From a virus, in IMG/VR virus record IMGVR_UViG_3300031669_000201, positions 1 through 27,088 of that record: a DNA stretch of 27,088 nt. The stretch is one strand, 5' to 3'. Position numbers and translations under genes: made by a program. The notes beneath the pieces are model-generated. The model was given only the letters and a program-made list of their open reading frames with translations, had not been told where the DNA came from and did not search any database. Numbering within the stretch: the first letter of the stretch is position 1; every line of letters begins with the position of its first letter. This document shows, piece by piece, positions 16,172 through 23,615 of this stretch.

Positions 16172-16446
16172 CAAACTGGAGAAAAATATTTAGCTGGGAA
16201 ATTCAACGAGAAACTATTCATGAAGGTAACACAGTTAGTGTTATAGCTGATGAATCTTTACTTAGAACAATTAGCGGAACTAAAGCAGCCGGCTTAGTTG
16301 GGATTGTTACACAAATTTTCCCCTACGGGTGGTCTAATTACGAATATTCAGGAGTTGTTAATGTGCTTTTTGAGATAGCGAATAAAGGTCAGGTGTTTGG
16401 GTTTCCCTTTAACAAATGGTACGATTTTTTGGAGATTATAGAGTAA
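16168..16446 (+). CDS. NWRK-tagged small SH3/KOW-like protein (subtype A)
   Basis: A 92-residue protein beginning in an ATGA overlap with its predecessor, with AAGGGA eight bases upstream. It starts M-T-N-W-R-K-I-F-S-W-E. The barrel region reads G-N-T-V-S-V-I-A-D, L-R-T-I-S-G, G-I-V-T-Q-I, V-V-N-V-L-F-E, and ends F-P-F-N-K-W-Y-D-F-L-E-I-I. It is the closest relative of the second half of the 5459 product and also matches the 8544 product. Its tag-coding DNA is nearly the same as that of 11343, differing at the AAT/AAC codon, yet the bodies belong to different subtypes, so tag and cargo appear to have mixed. The next gene begins two bases after its stop. Function is unknown. Confidence 0.82.
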   Translation: MTNWRKIFSWEIQRETIHEGNTVSVIADESLLRTISGTKAAGLVGIVTQIFPYGWSNYEYSGVVNVLFEIANKGQVFGFPFNKWYDFLEIIE

Positions 16447-16448
16447 CT

Positions 16449-17042
16449 ATGCCAAATAGTTTTGAAATAGCGCAAAATTTAATAGCAGAAAATGGTTGGG
16501 ATGTTACTCCAGCCTACGTTCAGGTGTTTATTGTGTTGTCACAACCTGTGAGAAGAGCTATATATGATTTAATTGAGTCTCAGGAGGCCGCTTTGAAAAT
16601 TCAAAGAAGCTCTCTACAGGTACTATCAAAAAAAGGCGATGTTTTAGGTGAAAGAATTGCAATTATACAGACAGCTGTTGACTCAGCATTATTACCTGTA
16701 AGAAAGGCTCTGCAGATTGTACCTATGGATACTTTAGTCAATGATTTTCCAGCTCTTGAAGATACTGCTAAATCAATTTCTGATTTTCTTAGCAATATAG
16801 TTCAAGCCACACCCTTGAAAATACCTGCACTAACAGCGCAGATTATGGGGTTTGGGGGATTTGATTTTTTTGAAGGTGTGAGAGATTTTAAAGATTTACA
16901 AAACAAGTTAGACGATTTGGAATTTAGAGCTGCTAGGGCAGCTTCGCTTTCAAATTATGCGTCAACAGGATTGGCTTATATAGATAATTTGTTGAGTCAA
17001 ATTACATTATATAAAGATATACTTAATTTTCTCGGAACATAA
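16449..17042 (+). CDS. Helical baseplate-region hypothetical protein
   Basis: A 197-residue protein when started at the ATG at 16449, two bases after the preceding stop. An in-frame ATG at 16416 would overlap the tagged gene by 31 bases and add eleven residues; I prefer the later start, although neither ribosome-binding site is strong. The protein is almost all helical, with heptad-like segments (IYDLIESQEAALKIQRSSLQVLSKK, discontinuous at Gly, and FKDLQNKLDDLEFRAARAASL) suggesting coiled coil. A Gly/Phe-rich hinge (MGFGGFDFFEG) lies near residue 140. I do not recognise the family. It stands between spike and gp25-like genes and may be a minor baseplate component. The sequence shows no signal peptide. 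Confidence 0.6.
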   Translation: MPNSFEIAQNLIAENGWDVTPAYVQVFIVLSQPVRRAIYDLIESQEAALKIQRSSLQVLSKKGDVLGERIAIIQTAVDSALLPVRKALQIVPMDTLVNDFPALEDTAKSISDFLSNIVQATPLKIPALTAQIMGFGGFDFFEGVRDFKDLQNKLDDLEFRAARAASLSNYASTGLAYIDNLLSQITLYKDILNFLGT

Positions 17043-17044
17043 AA

Positions 17045-17530
17045 ATGGATATTCTTAATACAGTAAATTGTGACCATGTTGTTGGCAGTCCTGCAGTCTC
17101 CTATAAATTAGAAGATTGTCCGAGATGTCATGGACAAGGCACTTACGGAAGTTTTGGTTTGTCTAAAAGCGGAAGTTTGGAGTTTGTAAGTGGAATTGAC
17201 CAACTGGTACAGCAAATAAAAAAAATACTAACAGAAAAAAGAAGACAATCAGGTTATGGTTTTGACTACTCTGTACTAAAGGGTGTAATTGATTCGTCAA
17301 AATTGCTTGCAGTAAAAAATGAAGTGATTAGATGTTTAACTTATTATAAAAATTTACAACAGACAAATAAACAAAATGGTTTTTATTATAACCCCGATGA
17401 GGAAATATACAGTGTCGATGCACCTACAATAATACAGGACTCAACGGACTTACGAAAGGTTGCGGTTTCTGTTAATGTGTATGCTGTATCAGGTACCAGT
17501 GCAACTGTAACAGTGCCGATTATTAAATAG
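17045..17530 (+). CDS. Baseplate wedge protein, gp25-like, with N-terminal zinc motif
   Basis: A 161-residue protein. Residues 9-28 hold C9-D-H11 and C25-P-R-C28-H-G-Q-G, a likely zinc site resembling one DnaJ-type knuckle. The body, about residues 50-161, has GIDQLVQQIKKILTEKRRQ, then G-Y-G-F-D-Y and an I-D-S-S-K helix, and a final beta region (VAVSVNVYAVSGTSATVTVPI), which fits the gp25/gpW wedge family. I recall gp25-like proteins from large phages with the same leading C-P-R-C-x-G-x-G segment. gp25 forms part of the wedge core with gp6 and gp53 in T4. It stands directly upstream of the J-like gene, the normal gp25-gp6/J order. GGAA lies upstream of the ATG. Confidence 0.65.
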   Translation: MDILNTVNCDHVVGSPAVSYKLEDCPRCHGQGTYGSFGLSKSGSLEFVSGIDQLVQQIKKILTEKRRQSGYGFDYSVLKGVIDSSKLLAVKNEVIRCLTYYKNLQQTNKQNGFYYNPDEEIYSVDAPTIIQDSTDLRKVAVSVNVYAVSGTSATVTVPIIK

Positions 17531-17542
17531 AAGGTTAAGAAA

Positions 17543-18946
17543 ATGTCAAAGACAGTAACAGAGATAAAAAAGAATATTGCGGGGTATATCAACGTTGATT
17601 ATCCTAGCCTTGATACCAGCGAAGGTTCACCAGCTGATGATATTATAATTAACCCACCATCTCAAGAGATTTCAAAGTTTTACGATGCTTTGGATACGGT
17701 GTCGGAAGACCAGTCAAAAGACACTGCTACTTCCCAAGGCATAGACGTTTTACTGAATAACGTAGGGCTAACTCGTAAAAGTGCATTAACTTCAAAAGGA
17801 ACAATTACATTTTTTGTTTCAGCTAAGCCTACCATTGATATTTCTATTCCGTTAGGTACGTTAGTAGGTACTTTGCCTTCAAATAATACAGTAGGTATTC
17901 AGTTTTTGACCACACAAAATGTAACAATGTACGTAACAATAATTTCGCAATATTACAATCCTTCAACGAATAAGTACGAAGTTTCAGTACCTATTGAGTC
18001 TGTAGACGTCGGTAGTTCTAATAACGTAGGTCCTTCTACAATCGTAAGTATTATAAATTCCGTCTCCGGAATTGACGGGTGTTACAATCTTAAAAGCACC
18101 ACAGGCGGAATTGATACAGAGTCTGATGCTAGTGCTATTACGAGGCTTGAAGCAAAATGGTTTGGCGGAACGTTGGGTACTCTCGGTGGGATTTACACAA
18201 CAATTAACAATAACTCAAACGTGCTTGACGCTCTTGTAGTAGGAAATGGGGAAGCGGGAAGAGACGAATTTGGTGCTATTGATATTTTTGTGAAGGGTCA
18301 GATTCAAACGCAAAGGACGGATATTGTAACTCCGATTCCAAATGCTGTTATTCCTGATATAATATTTGCTAAACAGCCAGTTGTCAATGATGGAATACTT
18401 TCCGTAATGTCGAGTGCAAGCGGGTCAATCCCAAGTGCAAACTACGGCCTTTTGCAAGACACGGGACCTTATGGTGGCTCACTCGATTCTGTTGATTCTT
18501 TAGTGTGGATGAGCCCGCAAAATAGTAATGACCATGGTACGGTGTTTGTTACATACGTGTACAACAGTTTGATACTTAATTTGCAGGACATTTTTATTCA
18601 AGAGTCACAAAATATTCCTGAAGTATCAATACTTGTCAAACAAGCAACAGACATTCCAATTGATGTCACATGTACATTACAGATTTTATCAGGGCATGAT
18701 ATTACGACAGTTCAAAACAATGTTTCAAATGCGTTAGCAGACTTTTTTGCCGCATTAACAATCGGTCAAGAAATTCAGCAAAGTGATGTTATCGGGGTTA
18801 TTATTGGAGTAGATGGGGTTGATGACGTAAAGGTTCCATTGGATAAATTTCAAAGCAGTGATAATCTAATTGCTCAGAATAGTTCAAATAACTTAACTAT
18901 CCCTAATACGTCTTATGGATCCCTTGGTGCTCTTATCGTTCAGTAA
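17543..18946 (+). CDS. Baseplate wedge protein, J/gp6-like
   Basis: A 467-residue protein with the layout of the baseplate J family. The N-terminal region has helical D-T-S-E-G-S-P-A-D-D and ISKFYDALDTVSEDQSKDTA, followed by G-I-D-V-L-L-N-N-V-G-L-T-R (about residues 66-78), typical of this family, then a beta region including GTITFFVSAK and IPLGTLVGT. Next is a G-G-I-D-T-E-S-D-A-x(3)-R segment (about residues 188-199), also a J hallmark. The C-terminal part has IPIDVTCTLQILSG followed by an A-L-A-D-F-F-A-A helix and DVIGVIIGVDGVDDVKV, again matching J proteins. It forms the wedge ring that holds the baseplate closed before contraction. AAGG is upstream of the ATG. Confidence 0.82.
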   Translation: MSKTVTEIKKNIAGYINVDYPSLDTSEGSPADDIIINPPSQEISKFYDALDTVSEDQSKDTATSQGIDVLLNNVGLTRKSALTSKGTITFFVSAKPTIDISIPLGTLVGTLPSNNTVGIQFLTTQNVTMYVTIISQYYNPSTNKYEVSVPIESVDVGSSNNVGPSTIVSIINSVSGIDGCYNLKSTTGGIDTESDASAITRLEAKWFGGTLGTLGGIYTTINNNSNVLDALVVGNGEAGRDEFGAIDIFVKGQIQTQRTDIVTPIPNAVIPDIIFAKQPVVNDGILSVMSSASGSIPSANYGLLQDTGPYGGSLDSVDSLVWMSPQNSNDHGTVFVTYVYNSLILNLQDIFIQESQNIPEVSILVKQATDIPIDVTCTLQILSGHDITTVQNNVSNALADFFAALTIGQEIQQSDVIGVIIGVDGVDDVKVPLDKFQSSDNLIAQNSSNNLTIPNTSYGSLGALIVQ

Positions 18947-18960
18947 TATGGAATAAGGAA

Positions 18961-19230
18961 ATGAAGGCTAACTGGAGAAAGGTGTTTTCGTGGGCTGAGC
19001 AAGAAGCGGGGCCATACGTGGGAGGTACAGTCAAATTACTCGTGCCAAAGCGGTGGATAAGTATGTCTGTACCAGCTGGCACGCTAGGGAAGGTAATAAA
19101 AGTTTATGACAACTCATATGAGGTGGCATGGAAGGGGTTTCCTACACTACAGCAAATGTTCCCAAGGGATGGTTACGTAAAAGATGCTGGGTGGAGAGTG
19201 TCTAAACAAGATGTTCAATTTTTAGGCTAA
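18961..19230 (+). CDS. NWRK-tagged small SH3/KOW-like protein (subtype B)
   Basis: An 89-residue protein, the shortest member. It begins M-K-A-N-W-R-K-V-F-S-W-A, with one extra residue before N-W and different codons for Ser and Phe than other copies. The barrel region reads V-G-G-T-V-K-L-L-V-P, V-P-A-G-T-L-G-K-V-I-K-V, Y-E-V-A-W-K-G-F, and ends in G-W-R-V-S-K-Q-D-V-Q-F-L, matching the 11343 product. AAGGA ends one base before the ATG, so the functional site may be GGA at 18950-18952 instead. An ATG at 18948 in another frame stops after two codons. It is 14 bases after the J-like gene and three bases before the next baseplate gene. Function is unknown. Confidence 0.8.
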   Translation: MKANWRKVFSWAEQEAGPYVGGTVKLLVPKRWISMSVPAGTLGKVIKVYDNSYEVAWKGFPTLQQMFPRDGYVKDAGWRVSKQDVQFLG

Positions 19231-19233
19231 ATA

Positions 19234-21315
19234 ATGGCAATTTACATATCCTGGAAAAATACAATAGTTAACACTCCAGAAAGATTTATATCTAACATGT
19301 TTGGATATCTATCTTCAAGGTGGTATCCAACTAATGTGATTAAGTCAGAGCCGTATACACTTTTTAATGCTTACGCTCAAGAGCTATCTTCATCTTCTGT
19401 AGAGTTAACAAATGTATACAGAGATTTAGATTTGTTACAAGTACGTACAACGGCTATTCAGCAAAGAACTCAGTCAAAAATGTACGATAATTTTGGTAGT
19501 AACATCGGTATTGGGAAGTTATTTGAACAAAACCACGATGGGTTTAGTACTAGTTCTTTACTTCAAAGTTACAGAATGACTATACGCACCTTATTGGATG
19601 GGTTTAATTATGCAAATTCAATAGAAGGATACAATAAAGTTGGGCAAGCTTTCACGGGCGTTTCTCCACTAATATTTGACCATCAAAGGCAGTACCTTGG
19701 CTGGAGACTTGGTATGGAAACAGGTTCGGTTGCAGAGACTGGAGATGGTTTTATAATAAGCAATGTTGATTTTTACTGGCAAGGGAGGTTAATACCTACA
19801 GGGTCAACTAGTTTAGACTTAGGAGACTCTTTCGGAATAACTTATTCTGCTCTTGGCCTTAATACCTATCTTGGCTCAAAGGATTACAAGCATAGAGATA
19901 TTGAGATACATGCTTATGCGTCTGAGTCGGTTGGGCAGTCTTTTAAGAACAACGTTCAAAGTGCTTTTAATAAGGTTATAAAGGCTAATCAAAAAGCAAT
20001 TGTTTCTTATGAGAGTGGGTATTCGTATTTTAGACCAGCTTTTTCAACGCAGTCATTATCAAGCGAGTTGTACCGAAATTCTGAATTTTTAACAAATATT
20101 TTGCCTACAAGACAGTACGGAGTGCCGTATGATACTGAAGTTGTACAGTTACCTGCAGCATACAAAGAGTATGATTGGTACTATGACTGGGCTTACACAG
20201 TAAAAAATGATTCTTCTATAAAGTTTTTTTATAGGAGTTATCCATCAAGTTTAATTCCAGAGGAAGTATACTATCAAGAACGAAGCTTTCAATTAGTAGA
20301 TATCTTACCATACGCAACAGGAAGTGTATATGCTCAGTATTTACTACAAGATAAAAACACGATGTGGGATGTTAGCGGAAATCAAATAAATTTATCTTAT
20401 GATACTACGTTTACCACAGGAGCAGTTCCTGCTACATTTTACAGAGGAAGAAACTCAGAATTATTGGGGGTAAAAGTCACAGACCTTCCAGGGCTGTACT
20501 ATAAAGGTCTTGTCGAGTCTTTTTTAACCTACGGGGATAATTTTTATGGAGAAATGTGGTTGTCAGGGATTAACTCAGAAGCAGTAGGTACTGGTAGCGT
20601 AATTTTTAAACATGACAATACCTTTATTGACTACGCACAATTATCAACTGGATATGCATTTGGCATTGATTTTGGATTGCAGCGTGCGTTTATAAATATA
20701 AAACCAGAAATTGCATCCTCAGCATCTGAGTCGGTTTCAGTTTCAATTGCTTCTTATCTTGCACAGTCAAGTAAGTTGCCTCACTATTTTGCTTTTGGTT
20801 TTACCCCTAATAGTCTTTCAATCTACGGGGATGGAAATCTCTTAGCAACGTCTTCTGTAAATTTGACGTTTCCAGTTGCAGGCAGTTATACTGGAATTGA
20901 CAGTTTTGTAGTTAATCAAATTGGTGTTGGTTGCGATGAACTTGGAATTGGTGCTGGGTATTTGTCTCCTGATTTAGCAAAACAAAATTTTGATTTAACA
21001 AAACCAAGATTACGGTCACTGGCTATACCATCTTCGAGTGTGGAGGAGTTTCATCAAAGCAGAGCAATGATTTACGGCTCAGGGTCGACAGAAGTAGAGT
21101 TATCACAATTTTCAATACGTCCCTATAAAACGCCGATGTGGGTTATCTCAAATAAACGTACTGCTGATATACTTAGATATCCGCTGTTTAGAATTAACCC
21201 CAGTTTGCAGTACTTAAGTGATGACTACGAATCAGGTCAAGGTCTTATCTATGTTGTATCAAATAGCATGTTTGTACAGCACAATGGCTCACTAATAGTA
21301 TTGAATCATATGTAG
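19234..21315 (+). CDS. Large baseplate/tail protein, gpI-like N-terminus
   Basis: A 693-residue protein directly after the J-like wedge and one tagged gene, and before the fibre, the place normally taken by gpI-type proteins. Residues about 45-150 are helical (EPYTLFNAYAQELSSSSVEL; YRDLDLLQVRTTA; LLQSYRMTIRTLLDGFNYA) and recall the tail-protein-I arrangement, which links wedge and fibre. The rest, from about residue 175, is beta-rich with many Ser, Tyr and Gly residues. Segments such as ILPYATGSVYAQYLL and YYKGLVESFLTYGDNFYGEMWLSG and later strands suggest a concanavalin-like sandwich, although I cannot confirm it. No catalytic motif is visible. It probably serves as baseplate protein and fibre-attachment or receptor-contact protein. 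It starts three bases after the preceding stop. Confidence 0.6.
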   Translation: MAIYISWKNTIVNTPERFISNMFGYLSSRWYPTNVIKSEPYTLFNAYAQELSSSSVELTNVYRDLDLLQVRTTAIQQRTQSKMYDNFGSNIGIGKLFEQNHDGFSTSSLLQSYRMTIRTLLDGFNYANSIEGYNKVGQAFTGVSPLIFDHQRQYLGWRLGMETGSVAETGDGFIISNVDFYWQGRLIPTGSTSLDLGDSFGITYSALGLNTYLGSKDYKHRDIEIHAYASESVGQSFKNNVQSAFNKVIKANQKAIVSYESGYSYFRPAFSTQSLSSELYRNSEFLTNILPTRQYGVPYDTEVVQLPAAYKEYDWYYDWAYTVKNDSSIKFFYRSYPSSLIPEEVYYQERSFQLVDILPYATGSVYAQYLLQDKNTMWDVSGNQINLSYDTTFTTGAVPATFYRGRNSELLGVKVTDLPGLYYKGLVESFLTYGDNFYGEMWLSGINSEAVGTGSVIFKHDNTFIDYAQLSTGYAFGIDFGLQRAFINIKPEIASSASESVSVSIASYLAQSSKLPHYFAFGFTPNSLSIYGDGNLLATSSVNLTFPVAGSYTGIDSFVVNQIGVGCDELGIGAGYLSPDLAKQNFDLTKPRLRSLAIPSSSVEEFHQSRAMIYGSGSTEVELSQFSIRPYKTPMWVISNKRTADILRYPLFRINPSLQYLSDDYESGQGLIYVVSNSMFVQHNGSLIVLNHM

Positions 21316-21366
21316 GAAAAGGTCATATATCTATAAGTAATAAATTTTAGTAGAAGGAAGGGTGCA

Positions 21367-23355
21367 ATGGAAAGGTCATTTTATTTTTTACATCAACTTG
21401 TTGACAATGGGGACTTAAATAATACAGAGACGACTAAAGGGAATCAGATTATTTATAGATTTCAGTCTCTGCTTGGCGACTCAGGGGGATTCGGTAAAAA
21501 CTACTCGTTCTTCACTGGGTCTATTCCAGGTGGCGGTGTATTTGGAAGCCCTTCTGACTATAGCAGCCCTACGCAGAATTTATTTGTAAGTCAAGTATCA
21601 AGTCAACAGGTGCAAGTCGCTGCTGGAAAAGCTCTTGACGTCAGTGGCGAACTTATTAAGCTTGACACACCTAAAACCTGTATTGTTGGTAATTCTGATA
21701 CAAATTATGCATGGGCTATATCCGCCAGTCAATTAAATTATGTAAAGATAAGGTATTCGGAAGCGTCAGGGTCTTTAAGGTCAGACCTTGAAGGCGTAAA
21801 TAGCTATTATACAAGGTACACAGGGAGTTACTTTATCGAAATTAACGGTGTTGCTCCCGGTGGCAGTGACATACTGCTTGCTACTTTTGTCGGCGATGTA
21901 AGTGGGTGGATTACAGCTGGTACGTTTCAGGATAGAAGAATGTACGTAAGACCTATCACACCAGCAGACGGAGTTTATTTAGACCCGACTGTAAAACCTG
22001 TCGCTGCACACACAACAGTAGAGGACCACGTAAGGTCTGTCGGCTCCGGGATTCCAACAACAAACAACCCTCACGGAATTGCTAGTTCAGACCTAACAGG
22101 CTTTACTGTTGACGAGCACGTTCGGTTACAACATAGAAATGGAATTATTTTAAATAGCTCTGATACTGCTGCGCAAAGTAGTTGGCAAGCTAGTTTGGCG
22201 GGTATACCTGGAATAAACGCTTATCTTCTTTTTGCTGATACCTATAATGCTACTGCTTCAATTGCAGGCTCAATCTATACTGGTTCTATTCCTACACTAT
22301 ACGCTTCAACTGCGCCTGCTGATGGTTATTATTATGCAGGTATGAATTCTGCTGGAGCAGTATCCTTTGTAACCGGCTCAGTTGATGTTAACGTGCGAGA
22401 TATTGATTTCTTACCTCTTGCATACGTACAGATTGTGGGGGGTCGAACTGCATTTAATGCTTTGACTGATGTTAGACCATTTAATAGTATATCGTTGGAA
22501 GAAATACAGGTAGATGATACAGAAGGAGTACTTAGTCCTGCTACCACAATGCAGAGATACTGGAACTTAAACTATACGCTTGAAAGATTACGATACCAAA
22601 TCGGTATGGCTATCACTGGCACTCCTAGTGAATGGAATTACGCTGTACCGCCGCTGACAGCTGGACCTACAAGTTATGCAGATAGTTATCATACTCATGC
22701 TGGGACCCCAGGAACGTCGTTTGGGATTGGCACAGGCTCGATTGGATTTGATAACACGTCTTTAATTATGACGTTTTACAGTAATATTGGGCTTGGCACT
22801 AAAGCGGCTGTTCGGTTAGGAGCGTTATTTTCAGACGGCTCTGTGTATGCTGCAGGCAGTATTGAAGCAACAGGTAGTATACTTGCAAAAGGAGGGCTTG
22901 GCACTTCAGCAGGTTCTTACGCAAGTATAGAAGGTAGTATTCTTACAGGAGCTCAAGTATCTGCATTGACAACTACGTTATTAGGAGGTTCAGCAAGTGT
23001 TGCAGATTCGTATCATACGCACTTAAATTATAGTGCTTTGTTTTCACATATATCAGCTATTACGGGAACGTTAAGTAACAATACATACGTTGCTGGAAAT
23101 TATAACAACACAGCGACTCCATGGCAAATTACTTTGAAGGCCCAAGCAGCAGCGGGTTATGCAATGGACTTAGCTGTATCATTAAGTCCAGACGGAGGTA
23201 CAACAGGCTATGAAATTTTAGCTTACAATGCTCAGTTACAATCTGGGTATGCTTTATTGCAGAGTGCTACGTTTATCGTACCTGTTGGTTGGACATGGAA
23301 GTATACAATAACTGGTTCTAATATTACTCTATTAACAGCTTATAAGTTTTATTAA
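21367..23355 (+). CDS. Tail fibre / receptor-binding protein
   Basis: A 662-residue Ser/Thr/Gly/Ala-rich protein after the baseplate genes. The N-terminal domain (about residues 1-200: NNTETTKGNQIIYRFQSLLG, VQVAAGKALDVSGELIKLD, TFQDRRMYVRPITP) resembles baseplate-attachment regions, where LDVSGE and LATFVGDVSGWITAGTFQDR recall fibre heads. Later come repeated beta segments and two copies of A-D-S-Y-H-T-H, with His at residues 442/444 and 550/552, spaced 108 residues apart. HxH pairs in trimeric fibres can bind iron ions. The C-terminal domain, about residues 560-662, is beta-rich (TPWQITLKAQAAAGYAMDLA; VPVGWTWKYTITGSNITLL) and a candidate receptor-binding tip. A strong GGAAGGG site precedes the ATG. 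No intramolecular chaperone is seen. Confidence 0.75.
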   Translation: MERSFYFLHQLVDNGDLNNTETTKGNQIIYRFQSLLGDSGGFGKNYSFFTGSIPGGGVFGSPSDYSSPTQNLFVSQVSSQQVQVAAGKALDVSGELIKLDTPKTCIVGNSDTNYAWAISASQLNYVKIRYSEASGSLRSDLEGVNSYYTRYTGSYFIEINGVAPGGSDILLATFVGDVSGWITAGTFQDRRMYVRPITPADGVYLDPTVKPVAAHTTVEDHVRSVGSGIPTTNNPHGIASSDLTGFTVDEHVRLQHRNGIILNSSDTAAQSSWQASLAGIPGINAYLLFADTYNATASIAGSIYTGSIPTLYASTAPADGYYYAGMNSAGAVSFVTGSVDVNVRDIDFLPLAYVQIVGGRTAFNALTDVRPFNSISLEEIQVDDTEGVLSPATTMQRYWNLNYTLERLRYQIGMAITGTPSEWNYAVPPLTAGPTSYADSYHTHAGTPGTSFGIGTGSIGFDNTSLIMTFYSNIGLGTKAAVRLGALFSDGSVYAAGSIEATGSILAKGGLGTSAGSYASIEGSILTGAQVSALTTTLLGGSASVADSYHTHLNYSALFSHISAITGTLSNNTYVAGNYNNTATPWQITLKAQAAAGYAMDLAVSLSPDGGTTGYEILAYNAQLQSGYALLQSATFIVPVGWTWKYTITGSNITLLTAYKFY

Positions 23356-23370
23356 AAAATTATATTTGAG

Positions 23371-23416
23371 TCTTTTACTCTCATTCTTCTATCTCTTTCT
23401 CTCTGACTCTTCTCTT
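23371..23416 (+). other. Polypyrimidine tract
   Basis: Forty-six bases of C and T with only five purines, directly after the fibre stop. The complementary strand is purine-rich with GAGA-type runs. It could be a transcription-end signal of unusual type, a binding site for a phage protein, or simple compositional drift. Confidence 0.7.
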
Positions 23417-23431
23417 AAAAGATACTAGTAA

Positions 23432-23447
23432 AGTTTTTAAAAAAACT
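23432..23447 (+). terminator. AT-rich hairpin, weak terminator candidate
   Basis: AGTTTTT at 23432-23438 pairs with AAAAACT at 23441-23447 across two bases, so the real loop would be larger. The stem has only one GC pair and is followed by CTTTG rather than a strong T run. Position after the fibre gene fits a terminator, but the structure is weak. Confidence 0.25.
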
Positions 23448-23461
23448 CTTTGTATCATATA
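23448..23461 (+). promoter_or_regulatory. Candidate promoter element, TTTGTATCATAT
   Basis: CTTTGTATCATATA upstream of the glycosyltransferase operon. TATCAT resembles a -10 box, with TG directly before it, but no convincing -35 was found. A closely similar TTTTGTATGATACA lies at 26861-26874, before the next unit, which supports a shared regulatory role. Phage-specific promoters need not match the host consensus. Confidence 0.3.
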
Positions 23462-23525
23462 AAACAAGTCTTTTGTTTAGTTTCCAACTACAACGATCTG
23501 GAATGAGATTACGAGGTATGACTTT

Positions 23526-23590
23526 TATGTATACAAAGAATGGGTGGTGAGGGGATTGAAAAGTGAAATTATCTATGTATATTAAGAATG
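23526..23590 (+). repeat. Imperfect 17-bp direct repeat
   Basis: TATGTATACAAAGAATG at 23526-23542 and TATGTATATTAAGAATG at 23574-23590 match at 15 of 17 bases and are offset by 48 bases. Each is followed by a G-rich run. They may be paired protein-binding sites or duplicated promoters ahead of the glycosyltransferase genes. Confidence 0.6.
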
Positions 23591-23615
23591 TGGGAAAAGA
23601 AATATAAGGTAATTT

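Larger units (their letters stand above)
23356..23615 (+). other. Non-coding region between tail fibre and glycosyltransferases
   Basis: The only gap above 200 bases. In order it holds a polypyrimidine tract (23371-23416), an AT-rich inverted repeat (23432-23447), a TTTGTATCATATAAAAC element (from 23449) and a 17-base direct repeat (23526-23542 and 23574-23590), ending with AAGG upstream of the next ATG. No ORF of useful length was seen. It probably separates a structural operon from the next transcription unit. Confidence 0.7.

Noticed and set aside
4655-18995. The tag-coding DNA as a homing, recombination or attachment site
   Set aside because: Synonymous differences at most codons show that amino acids rather than bases are conserved, so a sequence-specific DNA site is the weaker reading; recombination between the most similar copies remains possible.
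21316-21380. AAAGGTCAT repeated before and inside the start of the fibre gene
   Set aside because: Only nine bases in AT-rich DNA, one copy being coding; nothing else supports a function.
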